64,000 nt of DNA from Thiohalocapsa marina (GTDB taxonomy: Bacteria > Pseudomonadota > Gammaproteobacteria > Chromatiales > Chromatiaceae). Both the position numbers and the translations under genes were made by a program. Numbering within the stretch: the stretch's first letter is position 1; each line of letters begins with the position of its first letter. This document shows positions 1-11,827 of the stretch, in pieces. Under the pieces are notes generated by a model. That model was given only the letters and a program-made list of their open reading frames with translations. It did no database searches and was not told where the DNA came from. The stretch spans positions 62,001-126,000 of the forward strand of contig NZ_VWXX01000004.1 of the NCBI RefSeq assembly GCF_008632335.1, read 5' to 3'.

Positions 1-133
1 TGTTCGCGCAGATGAACTCGACGCCCTCGATGTTTGCGGCCGCCATGTGGTTCACCGCATTGCCGCCACCGCCGCCGACGCCGATGACCTTGATGACCGC
101 CGCCTGGGTCTGGGTATCCATGAGCTGAAACAT
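1..133 (-). CDS. ftsZ: Cell division protein FtsZ, N-terminal fragment
   Basis: Tubulin-like GTPase that polymerises at midcell into the Z-ring. Only the first 44 codons are in the window; the rest lies beyond the left edge. The translation opens MFQLMDTQ and runs into the nucleotide-binding start [18 protein letters not shown], the glycine-rich beginning of the FtsZ GTP-binding fold. An AGAGGAG ribosome site sits a few bases before the ATG. It is the last gene of the dcw cluster in transcription order, 74 bases after the ftsA stop. I see no terminator in that gap, so readthrough from ftsA is likely; E. coli also has extra promoters for ftsZ inside ftsQA, which I cannot test here. Confidence 0.95.
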   Translation of the reverse strand, partial: MFQLMDTQTQAAVIKVIGVGGGGGNAVNHMAAANIEGVEFICAN

Positions 134-207
134 AAATCTCTCCTCTATAGCCTTGTTCTACCAGAATGTTGATGGAAGCGATGCGTGTCGACTCGCTTGT
201 CGATACG

Positions 208-1440
208 TCAGCCCTCCCCGCCGAACCACCGTCGCAGCCGCGCCCACAGGCCGGCCTGCTCGGCAAGGTCTGCGCCGGCCGCAAAGCGATGCTGCTGGGC
301 GTAGAGCAACAGGCCGACTCCGGCGGAGTAGATCGGATCCGCGATGGTCTCTTCCAGGCCGGTGACGTACTGGGGCAGACCGAGGCGGACCGGCGTGTGG
401 AACACCTGCTCGGCCAGTTCCAGCACACCGTTCATCTTGGCGCTGCCGCCAGTGAGCACGATGCCGCCGGCCACGCGATCCTCGAACCCGCTGCGACGCA
501 GTTCGTTGCGCACCAGACTGAACAGTTCCTCGTAGCGAGGCTCGACCACCTCCGCCAGGGTCTGCCGCGACAGCTGACGCGCGGGTCGCTCGCCGATGCT
601 CGGCACTTCGATGTTCTCGCTCACGCCCTCGGATGACAGGGCGCAGGCGTGCTGGATCTTGATCTCCTCGGCATGCTGGCGCGGTGTGCGCAGGGCCGCG
701 GCGATATCGTTGGTGACCTGGTCGCCGGCGATGGGGATCACCTTGGTGTGGCGGATGGCGCTGTCGGTGAATACGGCGATGTCGGTGGTGCCGCCGCCGA
801 TGTCGATGACGCACACCCCCAGTTCCTTCTCGTCATCGCCAAGCACCGAGTAGCTCGACGACAGCTGCCCCACCACCAGATCCTCCACCTCGAGACCGCA
901 GCGGCGGATGCACTTGATCATGTTCTCCGCCGCGCTGACGGCGCCGGTGATCATGTGCACCCGCGCCTCCAGGCGCACGCCGGACATGCCGATAGGCTCC
1001 CGGATCCCCTCCTGATTGTCGATGATGAATTCCTGCGGCAGGATGTGCAGGATCTTCTGATCCGCCGGGATGGCCACCGCCCGCGCCGCGTCGATCACAC
1101 GGTCCACGTCGGCCTGCGCCACCTCGTGTTCCTTGATGGCGGTGATGCCATGGGAGTCCAGGCTGCGGATGTGGCTGCCGGCAAGGCTGGCGTAGACCGA
1201 GTGGATCTCGCAGCCGGCCATCAGCTCGGCCTCTTCCACTGCGCGCTGGATAGACTGCACGGTGGACTCGATATCCACCACCACGCCCTTTTTCAGGCCC
1301 CTGGAGGGATGGGTGCCGATGCCCACGATCTCGATGGTGTCATCGGCCTTGATCTCCCCCACCAGTGCGGCGACCTTGGAGGTGCCGACATCGAGTCCCA
1401 CGACGAGATTTTTTTCGTTTCTTCTGGCCATGCCAGTCAA
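208..1440 (-). CDS. ftsA: Cell division protein FtsA
   Basis: Actin-like ATPase that tethers FtsZ to the inner membrane and recruits later division proteins. The 410-residue product has the family's usual length. Visible are the phosphate-1 loop LDVGTSKVAALVGE near residue 16, the phosphate-2 segment VIDIGGGTTDIAVF near residue 213, the adenosine segment IVLTGGSAKMNG, and a C-terminal amphipathic tail (WARLRRWFGGEG) that matches the FtsA membrane-targeting helix. The chosen start overlaps the ftsQ stop by four bases (ATGA), which implies translational coupling; an in-frame ATG three codons later (MARRNEK) is an alternative. Confidence 0.97.
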   Translation of the reverse strand: MTGMARRNEKNLVVGLDVGTSKVAALVGEIKADDTIEIVGIGTHPSRGLKKGVVVDIESTVQSIQRAVEEAELMAGCEIHSVYASLAGSHIRSLDSHGITAIKEHEVAQADVDRVIDAARAVAIPADQKILHILPQEFIIDNQEGIREPIGMSGVRLEARVHMITGAVSAAENMIKCIRRCGLEVEDLVVGQLSSSYSVLGDDEKELGVCVIDIGGGTTDIAVFTDSAIRHTKVIPIAGDQVTNDIAAALRTPRQHAEEIKIQHACALSSEGVSENIEVPSIGERPARQLSRQTLAEVVEPRYEELFSLVRNELRRSGFEDRVAGGIVLTGGSAKMNGVLELAEQVFHTPVRLGLPQYVTGLEETIADPIYSAGVGLLLYAQQHRFAAGADLAEQAGLWARLRRWFGGEG

Positions 1441-2260
1441 CTCCGGGTCCGTATAGTGATTGAGGCCATGCGCTCCGAGCCGACCCCGACATTGGCACGG
1501 GGCAACCAGCGAACGGCGAATCCATTGCTGTAGCGCAGATCGATGCGGATCGGCATGCCGATCGCCTCCACCTGCGGATAGGCGGCGAGCAATCGCTCGA
1601 AGCGGGCCTCCAGATCATCCGTGCCGAGGTACAACTCGGTACCCCCCAACAGCTCGATGCTCCAGTCGCCACGGGCGTCCCGGGTCAGGCTGTCGATGAT
1701 CAGGCCCAGCTCCGCCAGACGCCCATGCCAGCGCTGGAAACGACGAACGACCTCCGGCGCCATCTGGTCGGCGCCGTCCAGACGCGGTAACCCCGCCGGC
1801 AACAGGCCATCACGGGGCCGGAACACGACGCCGTCGGCGGTGACCAGGCCATTCTCGCCCCAGCGCGCCATGGCCTCGTGCTCGCGCACCGTGAACACGA
1901 TGCGATCAGGCCAGACCCGCCGCACGCTCGCCTGCTCGATCCAGGGCAGATCCCGCACCTGATCGCGCAACGCCTGCAGATCCTGTGTCAGGATGCCACC
2001 CGAGATGTTGTCGACAATGGTCTGCTGCAGCGATTCCCGCGACAGGCCCCGCATCGTGCCCTCCACCTTGACGCCGCGGATGGGCAGCAATCGTGGCTCC
2101 CACTGCCAGGCGATGAAGCCGGCCGAGGCCAGGGTACCGAGGAGCACGACGGCGGTGACCAGCCGCGCCAGCAGCGCCCAGCGGCCCGGCAGCGACTCGG
2201 CGCCCGCCGACTCCGGCAGCAGCTCTGGCAATCCGCGCATGGCCACGGACGACAGCGGCA

Positions 2261-2261
<1 letters not shown>
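1437..2261 (-). CDS. ftsQ: Cell division protein FtsQ
   Basis: Bitopic inner-membrane divisome protein that links FtsA/FtsK to the FtsL/FtsB/FtsW/FtsI complex. The 274-residue product has a short cytoplasmic N-terminus, one transmembrane helix at about residues 29-53, then a POTRA-type start (LLPIRGVKVEGTMRGLSRESLQQTI) and the FtsQ beta domain with DLPWIEQASVRRVWPDRIVFTV-like text. The start was chosen because it overlaps the ddlB stop by one base (TGATG); the frame stays open further upstream but that part lies inside ddlB and has no FtsQ character. Confidence 0.93.
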
Positions 2262-4117
<1,856 letters not shown>

Positions 4118-4121
<4 letters not shown>

Positions 4122-5548
4122 GCGCCGCCCCCCCAGCCCCAGCGCCGGGCCAGCCCCGCCGCCAGGACGCCGATGTCGCCGGCACCGGAGAACAGCACCA
4201 GGTCATCCTCCTGCACCAGCCGCTGCAGGACCTCGGGCACATCGTCAAGGGCCTCGACGAACACCGGCTCGACCCCACCGCGCTGACGCACCGCCCGCGC
4301 CAGGCTGCGGCCGTCGGCCCCCGGACGGGGCTGTTCGCCAGCCGGATAGACCTCGCACAACACCAGTACGTCGGTATCGGACAGCACCCGGGCAAAGTCG
4401 TCGAACTGCTCCTGGGTGCGCGAGTAGCGATGCGGCTGGAACACCAGCACCAGGCGCCGGCCGGGCCAGCTGCCGCGGGCTGCCGCCATGGTGGCGGCCA
4501 CCTCGCGCGGGTGATGGCCGTAGTCGTCGATCAGCTGCAGCGATCGACCCTGCTCGGTGCGGGCCGCGGTGACGACGAAGCGCCGGCCGATGCCCTGAAA
4601 ACGCGACAGCGCGCGCTGGATGGCCGTCGGCTCGACGCCCAGTTCCAGGGCGACCGCGATCGCCGCCAGGGCGTTGAGCATGTTGTGCCGACCCGGCAGA
4701 TTCAGTTCCACGGACAGCGGCGCGCTGCCGTCCGCCCGGACGTCGAACAGCATCCGCGTGCCCTGCTGCCGGATATTGTCGGCGCGGATGTCCGCGTCCG
4801 CACGCGTGCCGTAGGTGCGCACCGGTCGCGCCAGGGTAGGCACCAGCGACGCCACCTCGTCGTCGTCCACGCACAGCACCGCCAGGCCATAGAACGGCAG
4901 ATGGTGCAGGAACTCCACGAAGGTGTTTCGCAGCCGGTCGAAATCGTTGCCGTAGGTCTGCATGTGGTCGGCATCGATATTGGTGACCACTGCCATCACC
5001 GGCTGCAGGAACAGGAACGAGGCATCGCTCTCGTCCGCCTCCGCGATCAGGTATTTGCTGCTGCCGAGACGGGCATTGGTACCGGCGCTGTTGAGCAGCC
5101 CGCCGATGACGAAGGTCGGGTCCAGGCCGCCCTCCGCCAGCACGCTGGCGATCAGGCTGGTGGTGGTGGTCTTGCCGTGGGTGCCGGCCACCGCGACGCC
5201 GTAGTGGAAGCGCATCAGCTCGGCGAGCATCTCGGCGCGACGCACCACCGGGATGCGCGCCGCCCGGGCTGCGCGGATCTCGGGGTTGGCCTCGTCGATG
5301 GCGGTGGAGACCACCACGGCATCCACATCCCGCACCTGGCCGGCGCGATGGCCGATGAACACCTCGATGCCGAGCCGGCGCAACCGCTCCACCACCGTGC
5401 CGTCGCGCTGGTCGGAGCCTTGCACCTGGTAGCCGAGATTGGCCATCAGTTCGGCGACCCCGCTCATGCCGGCACCGCCGACGCCGACGAAATGCAGTCG
5501 GCGGATCCGCCCCATGTGGCTGGCGCTGTGGGTCAGGTGCGCCGTCAT
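4118..5548 (-). CDS. murC: UDP-N-acetylmuramate--L-alanine ligase
   Basis: First Mur ligase: adds L-alanine to UDP-MurNAc in the cytoplasm using ATP. The 476-residue product has the N-terminal Rossmann segment [18 protein letters not shown], the P-loop [13 protein letters not shown] near residue 120, [26 protein letters not shown] and a C-terminal Mur-ligase domain with [10 protein letters not shown] and FQPHRYSRT. The stop overlaps murB and the start overlaps the murG stop by four bases each, so it sits in an unbroken coupled series. Confidence 0.97.
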
Positions 5549-6708
5549 GACCGGCGCTCTCCGGCCTTGCCGGACCAGGTCGCATGACCCGGCATCGCGT
5601 CGCCCGACGCCCCGGCATCAGATACATCGTCTGCGCCAGCGAAACGCAGGCAGGCGTCGGCGATCACCGCCGCCGCATCCGTCGATGCCCGCGCCCGCGC
5701 AGCCTCGGCCATGGCCAGGCGCCGGGCCGGATCGGCCAGCAGCGCCGACAGCGACCCGGCGAGCCCCTCCGGGGTCAGGTCCCGTTCGATGATCAACTCG
5801 GCGGCGCCGGCGTCGCTCAGGAAGCGGGCATTGCCTACCTGATGATCGTCGACGGCATAAGGGAAGGGCACGAAGATGGCAGGCAGCCCCACCGCCGCCA
5901 GTTCCGACACCGTCAGGGCGCCGGCACGGCAGACGCAGAGGTCGGCCCAGGCATAGGCCTCGGCCATGTCGTCGATGAACGCGGTGACCTCCGCTGCGAC
6001 GCCGGCATCCGCGTAGGCGCGCTCGGCCTCGTCCAGGGTCCGGACACCGGCCTGGTGCCGGACCAGGGGCCGCTGCGCCGCCGGCAACCGCCCAAGCGCG
6101 CAGGGGACCATCCGGTTCAGGGCCCGGGCGCCGAGGGAACCACCGATGACCAGCAGCCGGGGAGGCCCCGAACGGGCGGCGAACCGTTCCGCCGGCGGCG
6201 CCAGTGCCGCAATGCCGGCGCGAACCGGGTTGCCGCAGGCCAGCGCCCGCCGGCCCGGGGGAAAGCTGCCGGGAAAGGCCTCGAAGACGCCTGCAGCCAG
6301 CCTTGACAACCACTGGTTGGTCATGCCGGGCACGCTGTTCTGTTCCTGGATCACCAGGGGTCGCCCCTGAATGCGCGCCGCCAGCCCGCCGGGGCCGGAG
6401 ACGAAACCGCCCATGCCGAGCACCACCTCCGGTGCACGGCGCCGGAACAGGGCCGTCGCCTGCAGCAGCGCCCTCGTCAGCTTCCAGGGGGCGGCCAGCG
6501 CCTGCCGCAGGCCCTTGCCGCGGATGCCTTCGATATCGATCCACTCGATGTCGAAGCCGTGCTGCGGCACCAGGTGCGCCTCCATGCCGGAGCGGGTACC
6601 GACCCAGAACACCTGGGCGCCCCGATCACGCAGGGCCTCGGCCACGGCCAGCGCCGGAAACACATGGCCGCCGGTCCCACCGGCCATCACGGCTATGCGC
6701 GCGACCAT
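5545..6708 (-). CDS. murG: N-acetylglucosaminyl transferase MurG
   Basis: Peripheral inner-membrane GT-B enzyme that converts lipid I to lipid II by adding GlcNAc. The 387-residue product begins [26 protein letters not shown], the conserved first glycine-rich loop. Later segments are [29 protein letters not shown], the second-domain loop [14 protein letters not shown] and [31 protein letters not shown], the donor-binding signature. The frame is open for another 147 codons upstream, but that stretch is ftsW in another frame, so the ATG overlapping ftsW by 16 bases was chosen. The last ~25 residues ([12 protein letters not shown]...) extend past the usual family end. Confidence 0.95.
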   Translation of the reverse strand: MVARIAVMAGGTGGHVFPALAVAEALRDRGAQVFWVGTRSGMEAHLVPQHGFDIEWIDIEGIRGKGLRQALAAPWKLTRALLQATALFRRRAPEVVLGMGGFVSGPGGLAARIQGRPLVIQEQNSVPGMTNQWLSRLAAGVFEAFPGSFPPGRRALACGNPVRAGIAALAPPAERFAARSGPPRLLVIGGSLGARALNRMVPCALGRLPAAQRPLVRHQAGVRTLDEAERAYADAGVAAEVTAFIDDMAEAYAWADLCVCRAGALTVSELAAVGLPAIFVPFPYAVDDHQVGNARFLSDAGAAELIIERDLTPEGLAGSLSALLADPARRLAMAEAARARASTDAAAVIADACLRFAGADDVSDAGASGDAMPGHATWSGKAGERRS

Positions 6709-7946
6709 CGCCTGCTCCGCAACACCGGCTGCACGCGGCCGTTCGGGATGGGCTCGCCCTTGCGGCGGCGCAGTTCGAAATCGATCCGCAGCAGCACCGC
6801 CGCCATCATCACGGCGACGATCAGGGCATTGCTGCCGTAGCTCATGAACGGCAGCGGCAGGCCCTTGGTGGGCAACAGCCCGGTATTGACACCGACGTTG
6901 ATGAAGACCTGCATGCCCAGCAGCAGACCGAAGCCGTGGGCCAGATAGCAGGAGAACAGTGCCCCTCGGGCATGGGCGCGGGCGCCGATGTCGAAGGCCC
7001 GCCAGACGATGAAGGCAAACAGCGCGATGATCAGCAGCACGCCGAGCAGGCCGAACTCCTCGCCGATGACCGCGAGCAGAAAATCGGTATGCGCCTCCGG
7101 CAGGTAGAACTGCTTCTGGATGCCATTGCCCAGACCGACGCCGAGCCATTCGCCGCGGCCGAAGGCGATCAGCGCCTGGCTCAACTGGTAGCCGGTGTTG
7201 TACGGGTCATCGAAGGGGCGCAGGAAAGAGGTCACGCGGGTCAGCCGGTACGGCTCCACCAGGATCAGCATCACCAGCAACCCCGCCACCGCCGGCACCA
7301 GCAACCCCAGGTAGCGCAGGTTGACGCCGCCGAGGAACAGCAGCCCCATCACCGTCATCAGGATCACCGCCGCAGTACCGAAGTCGGGCTGGGCCATGAT
7401 CAGGGCGCAGGCGATGCCGATGGACACCATCGGCCGCAAGAAACCGGAGAAGCTGGTCTGCACCTCGAGCCGGCGTCGCACCATGTAGTCGCTGACGTAC
7501 AGCGTGGCGAAGAACTTCAGCAATTCAGATGGTTGCAGACTGAACACCCCCAGCGGCACCCAGCGGGTTGCGCCGTTCACGGTCCGGCCCACCCCCGGCA
7601 GCAATAGCAGCACCAGCAGCGCGATGCCCAGCGCCAGCAGCCAGGGGGCGGCACGCTGCCAGGCATGCAGTGGCACAGCAAAACACAACGCCCCGCAGAT
7701 CAACGCCAGGCCCAGGGCAAAGCCGTGCCGCAGCACATAGAAGAACGGATCGCCGTAATTGCGATCGGCAATCGGCATGGATGCCGAGGTGACCATGACG
7801 AAGCCGAGACCGAGCAGGAAGGCGACGCAGATCAGCAGACCCAGATCGAGCCCCGCCCCCAGCCCGTCCAGGCGTGGCTGATGGGGCGACTGGTGCCCTC
7901 GCGGCACGGCCCTTGCCGCTGGCCTGGTCGCCAGGATGGATGTCAT
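6693..7946 (-). CDS. ftsW: Lipid II polymerase FtsW (SEDS family)
   Basis: Polytopic inner-membrane peptidoglycan glycosyltransferase working with FtsI at the septum. The 417-residue product starts [14 protein letters not shown], has about ten hydrophobic segments, and shows the SEDS signatures GATRWVPLGVFSLQPSELLKF, MAQPDFGTAAV, the loop with GYQLSQALIAFGRGEWLGVGLGNG and the C-terminal text LLPTKGLPLPFMSYGSN. The start overlaps the murD stop (ATGA). A longer frame upstream was rejected because it lies within murD and lacks a ribosome site. Confidence 0.96.
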   Translation of the reverse strand: MTSILATRPAARAVPRGHQSPHQPRLDGLGAGLDLGLLICVAFLLGLGFVMVTSASMPIADRNYGDPFFYVLRHGFALGLALICGALCFAVPLHAWQRAAPWLLALGIALLVLLLLPGVGRTVNGATRWVPLGVFSLQPSELLKFFATLYVSDYMVRRRLEVQTSFSGFLRPMVSIGIACALIMAQPDFGTAAVILMTVMGLLFLGGVNLRYLGLLVPAVAGLLVMLILVEPYRLTRVTSFLRPFDDPYNTGYQLSQALIAFGRGEWLGVGLGNGIQKQFYLPEAHTDFLLAVIGEEFGLLGVLLIIALFAFIVWRAFDIGARAHARGALFSCYLAHGFGLLLGMQVFINVGVNTGLLPTKGLPLPFMSYGSNALIVAVMMAAVLLRIDFELRRRKGEPIPNGRVQPVLRSRRWSRA

Positions 7947-9349
7947 GTCAGCCACCGCTCCACGGCGGCGGCGAAGAGCCGTCCGCGCTGTTGGTAGTCG
8001 TCGAACATATCGAAGCTGGCACAGGCGGGGGACAGCAGCACGCAATCCCCCGGCCGCGCCTGCGCCGCGGCGAGCCGGACCGCGTCGTCCATGTCGCGCG
8101 CATGCAGCAAGGGTACGGTTCCGGCCAGGGCGGCCTCAAGCCGCGGCGCGTCCCGACCGATCAGCACCACGGCGCGGGCGCTGCGGGCGACCACGACCGC
8201 CAATGCACCGAAGTCGGCCCCCTTGCAATCGCCACCGGCGATCAGCACCGCCCGGCCCTGCTCTGAGTGCGGAGCCGGACTCGGCTCCGGAGCCGGCACC
8301 AGCCCGTCAAGCGCGGCGGCGGTCGCCCCGGGATTGGTGCCCTTGGAATCATTGATCCAGCGCACGCCGTTTGCCTCCGCCACCAGTTCTCCCCGATGGG
8401 GCAGGCCGCGAAACCGCCGCAGCACCCGGCACATCGCCGCCGGGTCCAGGCCGCACAGGCCACCCAGCGCCAGCGCCGCCAGGGCGTTGGCCAGATTGTG
8501 CCGGCCGCACAGACGCAGTTCATCCACCGGCAGCAGCGGCGCGTGGCCGTCGTGGCCGGCGCGTACGATCCAGGGCCGGCCGTCGTGCACCGCGACACCA
8601 TAGTCGCCAATCCGCTGCGGCGCCTCCAGTGTGAATCCCAGCTGGTCGGCCACGTCGTCCGCCAGCGCGGCCGCGACCGGATCATCGCGGTTGACCACGG
8701 CGGTCTTGGCGTGGGTGAAGATCCGTCGCTTGGCCGCGGCATAGCCGGCCAGGTCTCCGTGACGATCCAGATGATCCGGCGACAGGTTCAGCACCGTCGC
8801 CGCGCGCAGGGCCAGGCTGTGCGTGGTCTCGAGCTGGAAGCTGGATAGCTCCAGCACATAGAGTTCAACCCCGGCGTCCAGCAGGTCCAGTGCCGGCGCA
8901 CCGAGATTGCCGCCCACGGCGACCCGTCGACCGGACTCGTCAGCCATCAGCCCCAGCAGCGTCGTTACCGTGCTCTTGCCGTTGGAGCCGGTGATACCCA
9001 CCACCGGCGCCGTCGCGGCCCGCGCGAACAGCTCGATGTCGCCGATCACCGGCCGCCCGTCCGCAAGGGCCTGCGCCACCGGCGGCTCCGCCAGCGAAAC
9101 CCCGGGGCTGAGTACGATCAGGTCCGCCGCGGCGAATGCCGTCGGGTCCAGGCCGCCGGGCATCACCGCGGCATCGGGCAGCTCGGCCCGCAATGTCTCA
9201 AGGCCCGGGGGGGCGTCGCGGCTGTCCGTCACCGCCACCCGATAACCCCTCGCCAGCAGCCAGCGGGCGCAGGACAGCCCGGTCTTGCCCAGACCGACCA
9301 CCAGGACCCGGGAGCCCGCGGGAGGCAACGCTGTGGCATCAAGGCTCAT
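7943..9349 (-). CDS. murD: UDP-N-acetylmuramoyl-L-alanine--D-glutamate ligase
   Basis: Second Mur ligase, adding D-glutamate. The 468-residue product starts [31 protein letters not shown]. It carries the P-loop [19 protein letters not shown], the acidic/His region [11 protein letters not shown], the domain-3 start [15 protein letters not shown] and the substrate segment [17 protein letters not shown]. Its ATG overlaps the mraY stop by four bases (ATGA), which fixes the start; open frame further upstream is antisense-type filler in mraY. A short Pro/Ala/Glu insertion ([14 protein letters not shown]) precedes the [13 protein letters not shown] strand. Confidence 0.96.
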   Translation of the reverse strand: MSLDATALPPAGSRVLVVGLGKTGLSCARWLLARGYRVAVTDSRDAPPGLETLRAELPDAAVMPGGLDPTAFAAADLIVLSPGVSLAEPPVAQALADGRPVIGDIELFARAATAPVVGITGSNGKSTVTTLLGLMADESGRRVAVGGNLGAPALDLLDAGVELYVLELSSFQLETTHSLALRAATVLNLSPDHLDRHGDLAGYAAAKRRIFTHAKTAVVNRDDPVAAALADDVADQLGFTLEAPQRIGDYGVAVHDGRPWIVRAGHDGHAPLLPVDELRLCGRHNLANALAALALGGLCGLDPAAMCRVLRRFRGLPHRGELVAEANGVRWINDSKGTNPGATAAALDGLVPAPEPSPAPHSEQGRAVLIAGGDCKGADFGALAVVVARSARAVVLIGRDAPRLEAALAGTVPLLHARDMDDAVRLAAAQARPGDCVLLSPACASFDMFDDYQQRGRLFAAAVERWLT

Positions 9350-10428
9350 CGGATCTTCAGACTGGCCAGGCCGATCAGCACCAGCACCACCGTGACGATC
9401 CAGAAGCGCACGATCACCCTTGGCTCCGGCCATCCCTTCAGCTCGAAATGGTGATGCAGCGGCGCCATGCGCAACAGTCGTTTGCCGGTGAGCTTGAACG
9501 AGGCCACCTGCAGCATCACCGACAGGGTCTCGAGCACGAAGACCCCGCCCATCACCATCAGGATCAGCTCCTGCTTGGCCACCACGGCAACCACACCCAG
9601 GGCAGCGCCGAGGGCCAGCGCGCCGACATCGCCCATGAACACCTGGGCGGGATAGGTGTTGAACCAGAGAAAGCCCAGACCGGCGCCGGCGATGGCACCG
9701 CAAAAGATCACCACCTCACCCACATCGGACACATAGGGGATCTTCAGGTAATCGGCGATGCCGACGTGCCCGGCGGCATACACCATGATGCCCAGCCCGC
9801 CGGCGACCATCACCGTCGGCAGCACGGCGAGGCCGTCCAGGCCATCGGTCAGGTTCACCGCATTGCTGCTGCCGACGATGACCAGGTAGGCGAACAGGAT
9901 GAACAGCGGGCCCAGCTGCAGGCTCACGTCCTTCAGATAGGGCACCAGCAATGCCGTCTCGCCGGGGGTGGTGGCGGAGGCATACAGATAGATGGCTGCG
10001 GCCAGGCCGGCCACCGTCTGCCAGAAGTACTTCCAGCGCGCGGCCAGGCCCTTGGGATCGCGCAGCACCAGTTTCTTGTAGTCATCCACCAGGCCGATGA
10101 CACCGAAGGCCATGGTGGTGATGAGCACCACCCAGACGAACCGGTTGCCCAGATCCGCCCACAGCAGCGTGCTGACGGCGATGGCCACCAGGATCAGCGT
10201 GCCTCCCATGGTTGGCGTGCCGGCCTTGGAGAAGTGGCTCCTGGGGCCGTCATCACGGACCGTCTGGCCGATCTTGTAGCTGCTGAGCCAGCGAATCAGC
10301 GGCCGGCCGATCACCAGCGAGATGACCAGCGCGGTGAGGACCCCGAGGATGGCGCGCAGGGTCAGGTAGCGGAAGACGTAGAAGCCGCTGTTGTACTCGC
10401 CCAGCCAGTCTGTCAGCCACAGCAACAT
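9346..10428 (-). CDS. mraY: Phospho-N-acetylmuramoyl-pentapeptide transferase
   Basis: Integral membrane enzyme that moves phospho-MurNAc-pentapeptide onto undecaprenyl phosphate to make lipid I. At 360 residues it equals the E. coli length. It starts [27 protein letters not shown] and shows the family blocks [43 protein letters not shown] and [14 protein letters not shown], with ten predicted membrane segments. Start ATG lies one base after the murF stop. A GTG/ATG ten codons upstream would create an overlap but adds nothing conserved. Confidence 0.97.
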   Translation of the reverse strand: MLLWLTDWLGEYNSGFYVFRYLTLRAILGVLTALVISLVIGRPLIRWLSSYKIGQTVRDDGPRSHFSKAGTPTMGGTLILVAIAVSTLLWADLGNRFVWVVLITTMAFGVIGLVDDYKKLVLRDPKGLAARWKYFWQTVAGLAAAIYLYASATTPGETALLVPYLKDVSLQLGPLFILFAYLVIVGSSNAVNLTDGLDGLAVLPTVMVAGGLGIMVYAAGHVGIADYLKIPYVSDVGEVVIFCGAIAGAGLGFLWFNTYPAQVFMGDVGALALGAALGVVAVVAKQELILMVMGGVFVLETLSVMLQVASFKLTGKRLLRMAPLHHHFELKGWPEPRVIVRFWIVTVVLVLIGLASLKIR

Positions 10429-10429
10429 G

Positions 10430-11827
10430 TCAGCCTGTCTCGCGCTCGCACAGGGCATCGGTGACGCGGTCCATGCCCGAGGCCCGCGACCCCTTCACCA
10501 GCAGCACATCCTCCGGTCCTGCGGCAGCCCGCAGCGCCGTCACCAGCGCCGCCTGGTCCTGAAATGCCCGGCCGCCGTCACCGAAGCCGGCGGCAGCCGC
10601 CGCAGCCAGTGCGCCGACGGCGAACAGGGCATCGACGCCGGCGGCGCGCGCGGCCGCCCCCATGTCGCGATGCAGGGCCTCGCTGTCCGGCCCCAGTTCG
10701 CCGAAGTCGCCCATCGCCAGCAGGCCACGGGCGTTCGGCGCGGTGGACGAGCGGCACAGGTCCGTGAGCACGTCGATGGCCGCCCCCAGGGAGTCCGGGT
10801 TGGCGTTATAGCTGTCGTCGATGATCCGTAGCCGGGTGCCGGCGGGCGTCTGACACTGGCGTGGCTGCAATCGGCGCGACACCGGGCGCAGACTGGCGAG
10901 CCCCTCCTGCATGGCGCGACTCGGGATGCCCAGGGCACGCGCCACCGCCATCGCCCCCAGCGCATTGCGCACGTTGTGCCTGCCGGCCAGGGCCAGGTCG
11001 ACAGCGACCACCTCGTCGTCGATATCGGCCTGGAAGCGGGTGCGGAAACCGTCGTCGTCCCACTGAGTGCGGACGCTGTCCGCATCGGCGCGGATGCGCG
11101 CATCGGTTCCGCCGCCGAAGGTCAGGCTGCTGCGGCCGTCGGCCAGGGCGAGCCAGAGCGCCGTCCAGGGTGCATCGGCGGGGAAGACGAAGGTGCCGTC
11201 GGGGCGCAGGCCGCTGGCGATCTCGCCCTTGGCCCGGGCCACCCCCTCGACGCTGCCGAAGCCCTCCAGATGGGCACGGCCGGCATTGGTGATCAGGGCC
11301 GCGTCCGGCTGCGCGATCGCCGACAGATAGCCGATCTCACCGGGGTGGTTGGCGCCCATCTCGAGCACCAGATAATCCTCGTCGCGCGCCGACAGCAGGG
11401 TCAGCGGCATGCCGATGTCGTTGTTCAGGTTGCCTCGGGTAGCGCGAGTGCGGCCGATCCGCGACAGGATCGCCGCGACCATCTCCTTCACCGTCGTCTT
11501 GCCGTTGCTGCCGGTGATGGCCACCACTCGAGCCGGAATCCGCTCACGCCAGCCTGCGGCCAGCCGTCCCAACCCACGCCGCGTATCCTGCACCACGCAC
11601 TGCGGCAGGTCGCTTTGCAGCGGATGCTCCACCAGTGCCGCCACGGCGCCGTTCTCCTGAGCTCTGGCGACGTGGTCGTGGCCATCGTGGCGCTCCCCCC
11701 GAAGCGCCACGAACAACTGGCCCCGACAGTCACCACGGCTGTCCGTGACCACACCGTCGTAGACGGCATCATGGCCGGTCAGCCTTCCCCCGATCATGGC
11801 GGCCGACTCGCTAAGCGACAGCATCAT
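10430..11827 (-). CDS. murF: UDP-MurNAc-tripeptide--D-Ala-D-Ala ligase
   Basis: Last cytoplasmic Mur ligase; joins D-Ala-D-Ala from DdlB to the UDP-MurNAc tripeptide. The 465-residue product has an N-terminal domain with [25 protein letters not shown], the P-loop [16 protein letters not shown] at about residue 104, [31 protein letters not shown], the C-domain [14 protein letters not shown] and [13 protein letters not shown]. Overlaps murE by four bases. The last residues ([14 protein letters not shown]) match the usual MurF end. Confidence 0.96.
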   Translation of the reverse strand: MMLSLSESAAMIGGRLTGHDAVYDGVVTDSRGDCRGQLFVALRGERHDGHDHVARAQENGAVAALVEHPLQSDLPQCVVQDTRRGLGRLAAGWRERIPARVVAITGSNGKTTVKEMVAAILSRIGRTRATRGNLNNDIGMPLTLLSARDEDYLVLEMGANHPGEIGYLSAIAQPDAALITNAGRAHLEGFGSVEGVARAKGEIASGLRPDGTFVFPADAPWTALWLALADGRSSLTFGGGTDARIRADADSVRTQWDDDGFRTRFQADIDDEVVAVDLALAGRHNVRNALGAMAVARALGIPSRAMQEGLASLRPVSRRLQPRQCQTPAGTRLRIIDDSYNANPDSLGAAIDVLTDLCRSSTAPNARGLLAMGDFGELGPDSEALHRDMGAAARAAGVDALFAVGALAAAAAAGFGDGGRAFQDQAALVTALRAAAGPEDVLLVKGSRASGMDRVTDALCERETG